Shown here: one piece after another, positions 50,615-60,961 of the stretch
Numbering within the stretch: position 1 is the first letter of the stretch
How the letters are laid out: each line of letters starts with the position of its first letter
DNA from: Herbidospora yilanensis
GTDB taxonomy: Bacteria > Actinomycetota > Actinomycetes > Streptosporangiales > Streptosporangiaceae
Direction: 5' to 3'
DNA: 64,000 bases
Assembly (NCBI RefSeq): GCF_001570565.1
Contig: NZ_BBXE01000014.1
Coordinates: forward strand, 124,001-188,000
The notes under the pieces: generated by a model
What the model was told of the DNA's origin: nothing
Seen by the model: the letters and a program-made list of their open reading frames with translations, nothing else
Databases searched by the model: none
Translations under genes and position numbers: made by a program

Positions 50615-51676
50615 ATGGGCGAGCGCATCAGGGTCATGCGGGTGATCACCGGGCTGGACGCGGGCGGGCCCGCCCTCCAGGCCCTCACGCTGCTCGACCA
50701 CCTCGATCCCGGCCGGTTCGAGCAGCGTCTCTACACCACCACGATGCACGAACGCGCGCGCACCATCCCGGACGACAGCCCGCGCGCGCTGGCCCGGCTG
50801 GTCGCCGAGATGCGCCGGTTCCGGCCGGACATCGTGCACACCCACACCGCCAGGGCGGGCGCGCTCGGCCGGATGGCCGCCACGATGGCCCGGGTCCCGG
50901 CGCGGGTGCACACCTTCGACGTCCACCCGCGCCGGCCCACGATCGAGCGGCGGCTGGCCCGGGTCAGCGACCGCCTGGTCGCCGACTGCGCCCTGGTCCG
51001 CGACGACCTGCTCGCCGCCGGGGTCGGCACCCCGCGTCAGTACGCCGTCGTCCGGCCCGGCGTGCGGACGGGCGGCCGGCCGGCCCGGGAGGTCGCGCGG
51101 GCCCGGCTGGGGCTGCCGGCCGACATCCCCGTCGTGGCGTTCGTCGGGAAGGTCACCAAGGCCCGCAGGCCCGACCGGTTCCTCGACACCGTCGCGCTGG
51201 TGCTGCGCGGCCTGCCGATGACCAGGGTCCTCGTCTGCGGCGGCGGCGACCTGGCCGCCGACCTGCGGGCCAAGGCGGTCAGGTTCGGCGACGCCGTCGC
51301 CTACCTCAGCCGCCGCACCGACCACGAGATCATCCACGCCGCCGCCGACGTCATGCTGCTGACCAGCGACTACGAGGGCATCCCGCTGGACCTCCTCAAA
51401 GCGGCCGCGTCGGGGGTCCCGGCGGTCGCCACGCGGGTCGGCGGGGTGCCCGAGGTCGTCGAGGACCGGGTGACCGGCCTGCTCACCGACCCCGACCCGG
51501 GACTGCTGGCCGCCTCGGTCGTGCGGATCCTGCGCGACCCCGGCTACGCGGGCCGGCTGGGCGACGCCGCCGCCCAGCGGGCCGGGCTCTACTTCGGGCA
51601 GTCACGGTTCGTCGACGACCTGTCGGCCCTCTACCTGCGGCTGCACGAGGAGAGCCGGTCGGGGTCCGCTACCTGA
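50615..51676 (+). CDS. Family 4 glycosyltransferase
   Basis: 353 aa GT-B fold enzyme. N-terminal substrate domain begins RVMRVITGLDAGGPALQALTL, with the acceptor-side DIVHTHTARAGALGR; the C-terminal donor domain has FVGKVTKARRPDRF and the EGIPLDLLKAAASGVPAVAT motif with the conserved glutamate. It transfers a nucleotide-activated sugar, probably to the lipid-linked intermediate built by the divergent operon. ATG 50615 (GTG 50612 also in frame) with GGGGG ~6 nt upstream. Its end overlaps the SDR gene by 8 bp. Confidence 0.92.
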   Translation: MGERIRVMRVITGLDAGGPALQALTLLDHLDPGRFEQRLYTTTMHERARTIPDDSPRALARLVAEMRRFRPDIVHTHTARAGALGRMAATMARVPARVHTFDVHPRRPTIERRLARVSDRLVADCALVRDDLLAAGVGTPRQYAVVRPGVRTGGRPAREVARARLGLPADIPVVAFVGKVTKARRPDRFLDTVALVLRGLPMTRVLVCGGGDLAADLRAKAVRFGDAVAYLSRRTDHEIIHAAADVMLLTSDYEGIPLDLLKAAASGVPAVATRVGGVPEVVEDRVTGLLTDPDPGLLAASVVRILRDPGYAGRLGDAAAQRAGLYFGQSRFVDDLSALYLRLHEESRSGSAT

Positions 51677-52427
51677 ACCGGCGGCCGATGCGGGTGGAGA
51701 TGCGGGCGGTGAGGTTCTGCGGGAGCAGCCGCCCCACGCCGACGACCACCTTGTAGCGCAGGTCGGGCACGCTGACGACCTTGCCGAGGGCCAGGTCGCG
51801 CATCGCCGTCCTCACGACGGGGTCGGCCTCCAGCCACAGGAACTCCGGGATGCTGGTGGTGTCCATCCCGGCCCGCTGGTGGAACTCGGTGTGCACGAAA
51901 CCGGGGCACAACGCCATCACCCGCACGCCGTCGCCCGCCGTCTCGGCGGCGACCGCGCCGCTGAAGTTGACCACCCACGCCTTGGACGCGCCGTAGGTGC
52001 CCCGGGTGAAGAACGCCGCCACCGACGCCACGTTGATCACCCCGCCGCGGCCCTTGGCCCGCATGTGGGGGAGGGCCGCGTAGGTGAGCCGCAGCACCGC
52101 CTCGCAGTGCACCTTCATCATGGTGAGCTCGTCTTCGACCGGCGCGCTGAGGAACATCCCCCGGTTGCCGAACCCGGCGTTGTTGACCAGCAGGTCGACC
52201 CCCTCGCGCAGCCGCTCCTCGACGACCTTCAGGCCGTCGTCGGCCGACAGGTCGGCCGGCAGCACCTCGGCGTGCACGCCGTAACGGCGGCCGAGGAACG
52301 CGGCCTGCTCGGCCAGCCGGTCGCGGTCGCGGGCGACCAGCACGAGAGAGAAGCCGTCGGCGGCCAGGCGGCGGGTGAACGCCGCGCCGATCCCGGCGGT
52401 CGCGCCGGTGACGAGTGCGGTGGGCAT
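51669..52427 (-). CDS. Short-chain dehydrogenase/reductase
   Basis: 252 aa classical SDR. Cofactor motif ALVTGATAGIGAAF at the start, NNAG in LLVNNAGFGNRG, catalytic Ser in INVASVAAFF and YGASKAW (Tyr, Lys). A basic residue after the first strand (VARDRDRL) suggests NADP. The C-terminus ends in a basic tail (RISTRIGRRFR), as in fungal and bacterial DltE-like or acyl-reducing members. Substrate unknown. ATG has TAGGCT 7 nt upstream and no ribosome-binding site, so the mRNA is probably leaderless. Confidence 0.92.
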   Translation of the reverse strand: MPTALVTGATAGIGAAFTRRLAADGFSLVLVARDRDRLAEQAAFLGRRYGVHAEVLPADLSADDGLKVVEERLREGVDLLVNNAGFGNRGMFLSAPVEDELTMMKVHCEAVLRLTYAALPHMRAKGRGGVINVASVAAFFTRGTYGASKAWVVNFSGAVAAETAGDGVRVMALCPGFVHTEFHQRAGMDTTSIPEFLWLEADPVVRTAMRDLALGKVVSVPDLRYKVVVGVGRLLPQNLTARISTRIGRRFR

Positions 52428-52434
52428 GGCCCGC

Positions 52435-52440
52435 AGCCTA
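52435..52440 (-). promoter_or_regulatory. -10 element TAGGCT of a leaderless promoter
   Basis: Minus-strand hexamer 7 nt before ATG 52427 of the SDR gene. Confidence 0.55.
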
Positions 52441-52513
52441 GCCCCATGCCGATCGGCCCGTGCCTGATCACCGGCGGCGCGCCGACATCCGGTACGCCAT
52501 GATTCATCCTTTT

Positions 52514-52559
52514 CGATAGGGCCGATAATGCCTTTCTGTTGCGGGTATCGGCCCTATCG
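52514..52559. repeat. Perfect 14-bp inverted repeat, 18-nt loop
   Basis: Arms CGATAGGGCCGATA (52514-52527) and its exact complement (52546-52559). It lies ~75 bp upstream of the SDR promoter and ~360 bp before the lipoprotein start, so it is placed like a distant regulator site or the end of an unannotated RNA rather than a terminator of a known gene. Confidence 0.7.
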
Positions 52560-52828
52560 CGAGTTCGCCCGCATAAACGGGCGTCGATAATCGGCGGGGA
52601 TTCCGGGTCGTCGCAGGTCCGGGCCGTCCCGATTCGTCCGGACGGCTCTCGTCACATAGGCTTCGCCGGTTCGTGTATCAACGGTCGATCTGGGGGAAGT
52701 GCCGCTTACGCCGGACTTATGCCATGCGGCCTACGCTGCCGCAAAAAGTTGACGTTTCTCACCCAGCGGTCCCGCCGCCCTATGATCACGTCACAAGTAC
52801 AGCTAAGCTCCGGGCAAGATTTGGTCAA

Positions 52829-52876
52829 GTTTTCCAAGATGTAACAACAGTCCCGGTAAGGGGATACTTGGAAAAC
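52829..52876 (+). promoter_or_regulatory. 10-bp inverted repeat in the lipoprotein leader
   Basis: GTTTTCCAAG (52829-52838) and its complement (52867-52876), 28-nt loop. It ends 32 nt before the ribosome-binding site of the lipoprotein gene and could form a leader hairpin or two protein half-sites. Confidence 0.5.
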
Positions 52877-52920
52877 GGGCACTACTACCTCGTAGACCCG
52901 CAAAGCGGAGGTATGGCCCT

Positions 52921-53625
52921 GTGAAGAGATGGCGGGCGGGGTCCGGCGCGACGGCGGCCTTCGGGGTCGCCGCGATGATCGCCGGATTGGCCGGATGCGG
53001 CGGCTCGCAATACACATTCGTCCGTGACTCGGGCGGCAGCACCTACTTCAAAGTCCCCGCCACCTGGCACAAGGTCGACCAGAACGCGGTCGAGGCCGCG
53101 CTCCTCGGGGATCCGTCCTCGGCGACCACCCAGGTGCTGAAGAAGAGGATCTGGACCGTCGCCTACGACGGCCACATCCAACCGTCGATCGACCACATCA
53201 TGACCGCGGGGCCCGAAGACCCCGACGAACCGTTCGCGTTCGCGATGGTGCAGACGCTCTCCGAGGAACAGCAGCAGGACGTCTCTCTGAACGCCCTGCG
53301 AAACGTGCTGGGCTTCCCCGTCGCGGCGACCGCCGCGGAACGCACCCAGAACGAGAAGAACGACGAATACCCGTACAAGAACTTCGAGCTCACCCGTGAC
53401 GACGTGCTCGAAGGCGACAACGGCGCGAAGGGTGTGCGGGTGCAGTTCAGCCTCCGTTACATGGGCGGCCCGCTGCAGACGTTCCAGCAGACGGGCTACC
53501 TGTCGGCCGACGGAACCACCATGTCGACCTTCCTGATCCGCTGCTCCGCGGCCTGCTTCCAGCAGCGTCAGGCCGAGTTCGACTCCATCGCGCAGTCGTT
53601 CAAGGTGAAGAACAACCTCGGGTAA
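52921..53625 (+). CDS. Lipoprotein partner of the AAA+ protease
   Basis: 234 aa. Signal peptide with lipobox GLAGC (Cys ~27); the mature part begins SQYTFVRDSGGSTYFKVPATWHKVD and ends SIAQSFKVKNNLG, a pattern like small PsbP/Mog1-type extracellular domains (W/F-K-V strands). Function unknown. GGAGG 8 nt upstream of GTG. Nine bp separate its stop from the AAA+ protease start, so the two form an operon; it may sense the envelope and feed substrates to the protease. Confidence 0.85.
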   Translation: MKRWRAGSGATAAFGVAAMIAGLAGCGGSQYTFVRDSGGSTYFKVPATWHKVDQNAVEAALLGDPSSATTQVLKKRIWTVAYDGHIQPSIDHIMTAGPEDPDEPFAFAMVQTLSEEQQQDVSLNALRNVLGFPVAATAAERTQNEKNDEYPYKNFELTRDDVLEGDNGAKGVRVQFSLRYMGGPLQTFQQTGYLSADGTTMSTFLIRCSAACFQQRQAEFDSIAQSFKVKNNLG

Positions 53626-53634
53626 GGAGCCCAT

Positions 53635-56568
53635 ATGAAGACGGCTTCCCCGCCGCAATACGAGGGACTCCGGCCACCCGGATCAGGTCCCGACGACCGG
53701 GATCCGCGCACCCGCAAGAAGATGGCGTTCTGGGATCGCTCCAAGATCATCATTTTCCTCGTCGCGGCGTTCCTCATCCTCACCGTCAAGACGATGGGTG
53801 AGTTCGAAGGTGTCATGACCTTCTGGGACGCGGTGGTCTACCAGGCCGAAGCGACCGGCTGGATCCTCTGGCTGATCGGCGTCGACCTGCTCCGCCAGAT
53901 CCACTTCCTGATCTCCGAACGCTCCGCCGGCTACCACCGTCTGTGGACCAAGGGCATCTTCGGCGGTTTCGACCGCTGGGTGCACCGCAGGTTCAGCGAC
54001 TGGACCCGCTACCGGCTGGCCCGAGCGATCAAGGTCGTTTTCTGGATCACCCTCATCGCCTTCATCCTCGCCGAGGTCCTGCCAGGGGACGTGTCGCCCG
54101 TCATGGCGCTGTTCCAGGCCCCGGCGCTGCTGTGGCAGGCGATGCCGATGATCGCGCAGCTCGCCTTCGCGTTCTTCTTCATCGTGTTCCAGTTCATCGG
54201 CCTGTTCTGGTTCCTCTCCCGGGGCGGCGTCGAGACCTACTTCCCCGACGACATCAAGACGCGCTTCGACGACGTCTGGGGCCAGGACCACGTCGTCGAG
54301 CGGGTCAAGGAGAACATCGTCTTCCTGGAGCGCCCCGACGAGATCGAGCAGCGCGGCGGCTACGTGCCCAGCGGCCTCCTCCTGTGGGGCCCGCCCGGCA
54401 CCGGCAAGACCCTGATGGCCGAGGCCGTCGCGGGCGAGACCGGCAAGCCCTACGTGTTCGTCGACCCCGGCGCGTTCACGAACATGTTCATGGGCATCGG
54501 CATCCTCAAGGTCAAGTCGCTGTTCCGCAAGCTGCGCAAGCTCGCTCTGCGGTACGGCGGCGTCATCGTCTTCTTCGACGAGGCCGACTCGCTGGGCCGC
54601 CGCGGTTCGCTCGCCCAGCAGGGCCCCCAGACCGGGCCGGCCTTCAGCGCCTTCGACGACAGGTGCAACGGGTTCTCCTACCTGTCCGAGAACGCCAAGC
54701 AGATGCACCTGCGCGATTCGTTCGCCCAGAGCGGCGTCGACGTGAACGAGTCACAGACCAGCCGCTTCATGATGGGCGGCAACATGATGGGCGGCGGCGG
54801 TGGTGACATGGGCACCCTGCAGGCCCTGCTCACTGAGTTGTCCGGTCTGAAGAAACCGCGCGGCATCGTCAACCGCCACGTCCGGCGACTGCTCGGCATG
54901 CGCCCGAAGCCGCCGCCCAAATACCGCATCCTCGTCATGATGGCGACGAACATGCCCAACGCGCTCGACGAGGCGCTCCTGCGGCCCGGCCGTATCGACC
55001 GGATCTACAAGGTCGGCTATCCGTCCAAGCCGGGCCGGATCCGCACCTACCAGGGCTACTTCGACAAGGTGCGCCACGAGCTGACCGAGGAGAACATCGA
55101 CAAGCTCGCCACGATCACTCCCTACGCCACCGGCGCCACGATCAAGGACCTCGTGAACGAGTCCCTGATCACCGCGATCCGCGACGGCCGCGAAGTGATC
55201 ACCTGGGCCGACGTGACCAAGGCCAAGCGGCTCAAGCAACTCGGTCCGCCCGAGGACGTCGAGTACATCGAGAGGGAGCGCCACGCGATCGCGGTTCACG
55301 AGGCCTGCCACGCCGTGGTCGCCTACCGCACCCGGCATCACCTCGAGATCGACCTCGCCACCATCGAGAAGAGCGACAGCACCCTGGGCATGGTCGCCAA
55401 CATCAAGCCGGAGGATCAGTTCACCGAATGGAGGTCCGAGCTGAAGTCGGACATCCTGGTAAGCCTGGCCTCACTCGCCGGTGAGCGGATGTTCTTCGAC
55501 GACGACAACTCCTCCGGGGTGTCGAGCGACCTCCACAAGGCGACCTACAACACGGCGCTCATGGAGACCCAGTTCGGCATGGGGGTGGGCATCTCCGTGC
55601 TGCCCACGCTCCGGCGGCTCGGTCTCTTCTCCGGTTCGCCCAGTGAGCGGAAGAAGCCCGGGGCCGGGCGGGCGGCCGGGTTCCTGGCCGATGAACTCTC
55701 TCCGAGAGTCGACCACGAGGCGCCCCAGGCGGTGGCCGACCGCATCGAATACATGCTGACGCGCTACTTCGAGGAGGCCGAGGAACTGCTCCGGGCCAAC
55801 CGGGCGCAGGTGCTGGCCGTCGCGCACGCGCTGGAGACCCACAAGACCCTCAACGGCGACGACGTCATCGCGGTCATCAACCGCACCCGCGGCCCGCTGA
55901 TCGACGGCACCGTCTACGCCGACGAGGAGTTCCAGCAGGAGATCGAGGCCTTCCACGAGGCGGCCGTCCGGGCGCATCAGCAGCACACCCCCGTGGACGT
56001 GCCGCTGCCGCAGCCCAGGTCCCGCGTGCTGGCGCTCGAACCGGCGTCCGTGCTCACGCACAGCGGCGCCGGGATCCCAGTCTTCGCCCCGGCGGTGACC
56101 GGCGAGATCGTCCCCGTCAACGGCAACGGGAACGGTTCCGTCGACTTCGTCCCGTGGGCGAACACGAACGGCAACGGCTCCCCGCTGCCCCCGCCGCCGC
56201 CCGAGGCGACGGCGGCCAAGCCCGACGGCTCGCGTTCGCGTGGTCTGCTCTGGGGCCTGTTCGGGGCGGCGCTCGCGCTGGCCGCGCTGGTGCTCGTGGT
56301 GATCGCCGTCTCCGGCGGCGCCATGAACGGCGCGACCGAGGTGGTGCCGGGCCTGCCGGCCGGGACGGTCATCGTGTTCTTCCTGATCCTGCTCGGCATC
56401 GTCGCCATCCTGGCCATCGTGGTCGGGGTGGTCCGCGCCCAGCAGGCCAACCGGCGGCGGGCCGAGGAGGCCAGGGACCGGGCGAACGAGCGGGCCCAGC
56501 TCCTCGCCGCCGCGATGGACCCCGAAGTGGCCATGAGGTTGCTCGGGTACGACGGCCGGGAGAAGTAG
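53635..56568 (+). CDS. Large membrane FtsH-like AAA+ metalloprotease
   Basis: 977 aa. About four N-terminal membrane helices (residues ~36-195), AAA+ module with Walker A GPPGTGKT (252-259), Walker B VIVFFDEAD (310-318) and the arginine motif ALLRPGR (447-453), then peptidase M41 with HEACH (555-559) and third zinc ligand Asp632 in SSDLHKAT. Two C-terminal helices (~871-893, ~911-931) follow, and the tail is charged. Between Walker B and the sensor lie insertions (~65 aa, and ~22 aa) absent in FtsH. This topology (four plus two helices) differs from FtsH, which has two N-terminal helices. It likely degrades membrane proteins. Confidence 0.88.
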   Translation: MKTASPPQYEGLRPPGSGPDDRDPRTRKKMAFWDRSKIIIFLVAAFLILTVKTMGEFEGVMTFWDAVVYQAEATGWILWLIGVDLLRQIHFLISERSAGYHRLWTKGIFGGFDRWVHRRFSDWTRYRLARAIKVVFWITLIAFILAEVLPGDVSPVMALFQAPALLWQAMPMIAQLAFAFFFIVFQFIGLFWFLSRGGVETYFPDDIKTRFDDVWGQDHVVERVKENIVFLERPDEIEQRGGYVPSGLLLWGPPGTGKTLMAEAVAGETGKPYVFVDPGAFTNMFMGIGILKVKSLFRKLRKLALRYGGVIVFFDEADSLGRRGSLAQQGPQTGPAFSAFDDRCNGFSYLSENAKQMHLRDSFAQSGVDVNESQTSRFMMGGNMMGGGGGDMGTLQALLTELSGLKKPRGIVNRHVRRLLGMRPKPPPKYRILVMMATNMPNALDEALLRPGRIDRIYKVGYPSKPGRIRTYQGYFDKVRHELTEENIDKLATITPYATGATIKDLVNESLITAIRDGREVITWADVTKAKRLKQLGPPEDVEYIERERHAIAVHEACHAVVAYRTRHHLEIDLATIEKSDSTLGMVANIKPEDQFTEWRSELKSDILVSLASLAGERMFFDDDNSSGVSSDLHKATYNTALMETQFGMGVGISVLPTLRRLGLFSGSPSERKKPGAGRAAGFLADELSPRVDHEAPQAVADRIEYMLTRYFEEAEELLRANRAQVLAVAHALETHKTLNGDDVIAVINRTRGPLIDGTVYADEEFQQEIEAFHEAAVRAHQQHTPVDVPLPQPRSRVLALEPASVLTHSGAGIPVFAPAVTGEIVPVNGNGNGSVDFVPWANTNGNGSPLPPPPPEATAAKPDGSRSRGLLWGLFGAALALAALVLVVIAVSGGAMNGATEVVPGLPAGTVIVFFLILLGIVAILAIVVGVVRAQQANRRRAEEARDRANERAQLLAAAMDPEVAMRLLGYDGREK

Positions 56569-56590
56569 AAAACACAGAATTGCACCAAGC

Positions 56591-56622
56591 GTCCGCCGTC
56601 CTGAGCGCTCCGGACGACGGAC
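56591..56622 (+). terminator. Hairpin after the AAA+ protease gene
   Basis: Arms GTCCGCCGTCC and GGACGACGGAC, 11 bp with one mismatch, 10-nt loop, 22 nt after the stop codon. Confidence 0.5.
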
Positions 56623-56635
56623 TTGACGGGAGATC

Positions 56636-56676
56636 GTGAGTCGGCCTTGCCTCCTCGGCGGGGCCGATTCACTTTT
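56636..56676 (+). terminator. Hairpin with T-tract before the M14 gene
   Basis: Stem GTGAGTCGGCC with GGCCGATTCAC (one G-U pair), 15-nt loop, followed by TTTTG. A TTGACG at 56623-56628 shows that a promoter for the M14 gene may overlap it. Confidence 0.55.
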
Positions 56677-56682
56677 GTCGAC

Positions 56683-58500
56683 ATGAAGCAGCGCCTGACA
56701 GTCGTTCTGACACTGATCGTCCTGGTCCTGACCACGGGCCTGACGAGCGCCGGAGCCGGGGCCGAACCCCCGCCCAACCGCCAGTACACCGTCGAGGGTG
56801 TGAGCACCCAGGAGCAGCGCACCGCCGTCGCCCGGACGGGTGCCGCCATCGACGAGGTCGCCGCCGACCGGATCGTCGTCACCGCGACGAGCGAGGAGGT
56901 CGCGGCGATCCGGGCCCTGGGCCACACCGTCAAGGCCGCGCCGAACCGGCTCGCGCCGGCCGTGCCGCAGCCGCTCGACTTCCCGGCCGCCGACAGCGCC
57001 TACCACAACTTCGCCGAGCTCAACTCAGTGGTGAACGCGGCCCTGTCGGCCCATCCGTCGATCATCCGCAAGGTGTCGATCGGCACGTCGTACGAGGGCC
57101 GGGAGCTGTTCGCGGTCAAGATCAGCGACAACGTCGCGACCGACGAGAACGAGCCCGAGGTGCTGTTCACCCACAGCCAGCACGCCCGTGAGCACCTGAC
57201 CGTCGAGATGGCGGTCTACCTGCTGAACCTGCTCACCGACTCCTACGGCTCGGACTCCCGCATCACCGACATCGTGAACTCGCGGGAGATCTGGATCATC
57301 CCCAACATGAACCCCGATGGCAGCGAGTACGACATCGCCACCGGGTCGTACCGGAGCTGGCGCAAGAACCGGCAGCCCAACAGCGGATCGAGCGCGATCG
57401 GCACCGACCTGAACCGCAACTGGGCCTACAACTGGGGCTGCTGCGGAGGGTCGTCCGGCACCACGTCATCGGAGACCTACCGGGGTCCGTCGGCCGAGTC
57501 GGCGCCCGAGGTGCGCGCGGTTTCCGACTTCGTCCGCGGCCGGGTCGTCGGCGGCGTCCAGCAGATCAAGGCGCACATCGACTGGCACTCCTACGGCGAG
57601 CTGATCCTCTGGCCGTACGGCTACACCACCGCCAACACCGCCCCGGGCCTGACCCAGGACGACCGCGACGCGCACGCCGTGCTCGGCCAGCAGATGGCCG
57701 CCACCAACGGCTACACGCCCGAGCAGGCCAGCGACCTCTACATCACCGACGGGTCGATCGACGACTGGATGTGGGGCACGCACAAGATCTTCTCCTACAC
57801 CTTCGAGATGTACCCGGTGGCGTCCAACCCCGGCTTCTACCCGCCCGACGAGGCGATCGTGCCGCAGACCACCCGCAACCGCGAGGCCACGCTGCTGCTG
57901 CTGGAGAACGCCGACTGCGTCTACAAGGTGATCGGCAAGCAGGCGCAGTACTGCGGCGGCGGCCCGCCGGCCGTCACCGTCTACGAGGACACCTTCGAGA
58001 CCGCCACCGGCTGGACCGCCAACCCGCTCGGCACCGACACCGCCACCATCGGCCAGTTCACCCGGGCCAACCCCGAGGCGACCACCTCCAGCGGCGCCAA
58101 GCAGCTCGGCACCACCACCAGCGGCTCGTTCGACCTGGTCACCGGTCCGCTCGCGGGAGCCTCGGCGGGCGACTACGACCTCGACGGCGGCGTCACCTCG
58201 ATCCGTTCCCCGCAGATCGCCCTGCCGGCCACCGGCACCCTGACGTTGTCGTTCGCGTGGTACCTCGCCCACGGCAGCAACTCCTCCAACACCGACTACC
58301 TGCGCGTGTCGGTCAACGGCACCCAGGTCTTCCAGCAGCTCGGCGCGGCGAGCAACCGCAACGGCGCGTGGGCCACGGCGTCGGTGAACCTGGCGGCGTT
58401 CGCGGGCCAGAACGTGCAGATCACGGTCAGCGCCGCCGACACCGGCACCGCCTCACTGGTCGAGGCCGCCGTCGATGATGTGAAGATCACCCAGCAGTAA
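56683..58500 (+). CDS. Secreted M14 zinc carboxypeptidase
   Basis: 605 aa, carboxypeptidase T-like. Signal peptide (residues 1-~25), propeptide to ~105, then the M14 domain. Zinc ligands are His167 and Glu170 (HAREH) and His302 (HIDWHSYGE); the catalytic glutamate is Glu375 (SYTFEMYP). A ~150-residue C-terminal domain (from ~430; [15 protein letters not shown]) looks like a beta-sandwich that binds substrate or the wall. It removes C-terminal residues from peptides outside the cell. ATG 56683; a near-consensus CACTTT is 7 nt upstream and no ribosome-binding site exists. Confidence 0.93.
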   Translation: MKQRLTVVLTLIVLVLTTGLTSAGAGAEPPPNRQYTVEGVSTQEQRTAVARTGAAIDEVAADRIVVTATSEEVAAIRALGHTVKAAPNRLAPAVPQPLDFPAADSAYHNFAELNSVVNAALSAHPSIIRKVSIGTSYEGRELFAVKISDNVATDENEPEVLFTHSQHAREHLTVEMAVYLLNLLTDSYGSDSRITDIVNSREIWIIPNMNPDGSEYDIATGSYRSWRKNRQPNSGSSAIGTDLNRNWAYNWGCCGGSSGTTSSETYRGPSAESAPEVRAVSDFVRGRVVGGVQQIKAHIDWHSYGELILWPYGYTTANTAPGLTQDDRDAHAVLGQQMAATNGYTPEQASDLYITDGSIDDWMWGTHKIFSYTFEMYPVASNPGFYPPDEAIVPQTTRNREATLLLLENADCVYKVIGKQAQYCGGGPPAVTVYEDTFETATGWTANPLGTDTATIGQFTRANPEATTSSGAKQLGTTTSGSFDLVTGPLAGASAGDYDLDGGVTSIRSPQIALPATGTLTLSFAWYLAHGSNSSNTDYLRVSVNGTQVFQQLGAASNRNGAWATASVNLAAFAGQNVQITVSAADTGTASLVEAAVDDVKITQQ

Positions 58501-58528
58501 TGGACTAACTACCCTTACCGGTGTAAAC

Positions 58529-58966
58529 GTGGCATGTGTGATTAATGACCGGTCGCGGGGCCGCGAACGGGAGCTCGCCGTCCTGCTCCGCACCGGCCCG
58601 TTCGAACGCGCGCTCCGGGCCGCCATCGCGGCCCGGGGCCTGTCGCTGGAACGCCTGCACGCGCGCCTCGCCGAGCGGGGCGCCCACGTCAGCCTGGCCA
58701 GCCTCAGCAACTGGCAGCGCGGCCGCTCCCGTCCGGAGCGGTCGCGGTCGCTGGCGGCGGTGCGGGAGCTGGAGTCGATCCTCGGGCTGCCCGCCGACTC
58801 GCTCGTCGCGCTGCTGGGGCCGCGGCGTCCCCGGGGGAGATGGCTCGCGCACGATCCGGGCGCGATCCGGCAGCAGCTCCGCGACCTCGTCGAGTCGCTC
58901 GACGACGACGAACTGCCGACTGTACTCGCAGTCGTGCGTGCCCTCAGGGCGTCAGACCGGAAATGA
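58529..58966 (+). CDS. Small HTH (XRE-like) protein
   Basis: 145 aa. The middle (ALRAAIAARGLSLERLHARL, VSLASLSNWQRGRSRPER) reads as an XRE-type helix-turn-helix, preceded by a short extension and followed by a helical C-terminal part (ESIDDDELPTVLAVVRAL-like). Probably a DNA-binding regulator of unknown target; no other domain. GTG 58529 is the track start but GTG 58538 is also possible. It is between two secreted peptidase genes and could control either. Confidence 0.75.
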   Translation: MACVINDRSRGRERELAVLLRTGPFERALRAAIAARGLSLERLHARLAERGAHVSLASLSNWQRGRSRPERSRSLAAVRELESILGLPADSLVALLGPRRPRGRWLAHDPGAIRQQLRDLVESLDDDELPTVLAVVRALRASDRK

Positions 58967-59101
58967 TATACCGCCGGTTTTGCCCGGAAATTTCCTGGAA
59001 GCTCAGCACAGGCGATTGATTCCGCCCTATCTGACCTGGCGTTTCGTCATGCCCTCATTCGGGCCTTTCGTATGCGTGCGCCACCCAGGAAAGGACCCCC
59101 G

Positions 59102-60589
<1,488 letters not shown>

Positions 60590-60961
60590 CCCCGAGCGGA
60601 AAAGGTCCGGCTCCGGCGTGGGGGCCGGACCTTTTCATCGCTCCCGTGCCGGTCCGCACCGGGTCCCTCGGCCGGACGTCCGGCGTGGCCGCTCGGTGGT
60701 GGCACGCCGGTTGATGGCCGAGGCCGGCACCCGGCTTGTGGATCCGCCCATGGATCCTGCCCGTGGTGTCCGGCCTGTAGAACCGGCTTTGACCCGGGCG
60801 TCGCACCCCGTCTCGTGAGCCGTGCCGCCGCGCGCCGATTTGTCGGCCGGACATCCGTCGTCGCGGTGCCCTGCCCGAGCGGGTGGTCGCCGCCGGATAC
60901 GGCGCGGGGCCGGGCGGCGGGCGGTGCCGGGGTGGGCGGAGCCGTAACGGAAGGAAGCCTT
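60590..60961. other. Intergenic region between S8 protease and aldehyde dehydrogenase
   Basis: Holds the terminator at 60600-60635. The rest (60636-60961) contains no gene I can support; both genes end here, so no promoter is expected. Confidence 0.6.
60600..60635 (+). terminator. Rho-independent terminator of the S8 protease gene
   Basis: Perfect 12-bp stem AAAAGGTCCGGC with its complement, 12-nt loop, ending in TTTT. It is the clearest terminator in the window, 10 nt after the stop codon. Confidence 0.85.

Larger units (their letters stand above)
52428..52920. other. Intergenic region between the SDR and lipoprotein genes
   Basis: 493 bp, less GC-rich than the rest, without a confident gene. 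It holds the SDR promoter (-10 at 52435-52440), a perfect 14-bp inverted repeat (52514-52559), a second 10-bp inverted repeat (52829-52876), a TATGAT hexamer near 52780 and a good ribosome-binding site GGAGG at 52908-52912 for the lipoprotein. A weak reading frame (52724-52924) ends inside the lipoprotein start. Confidence 0.55.
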
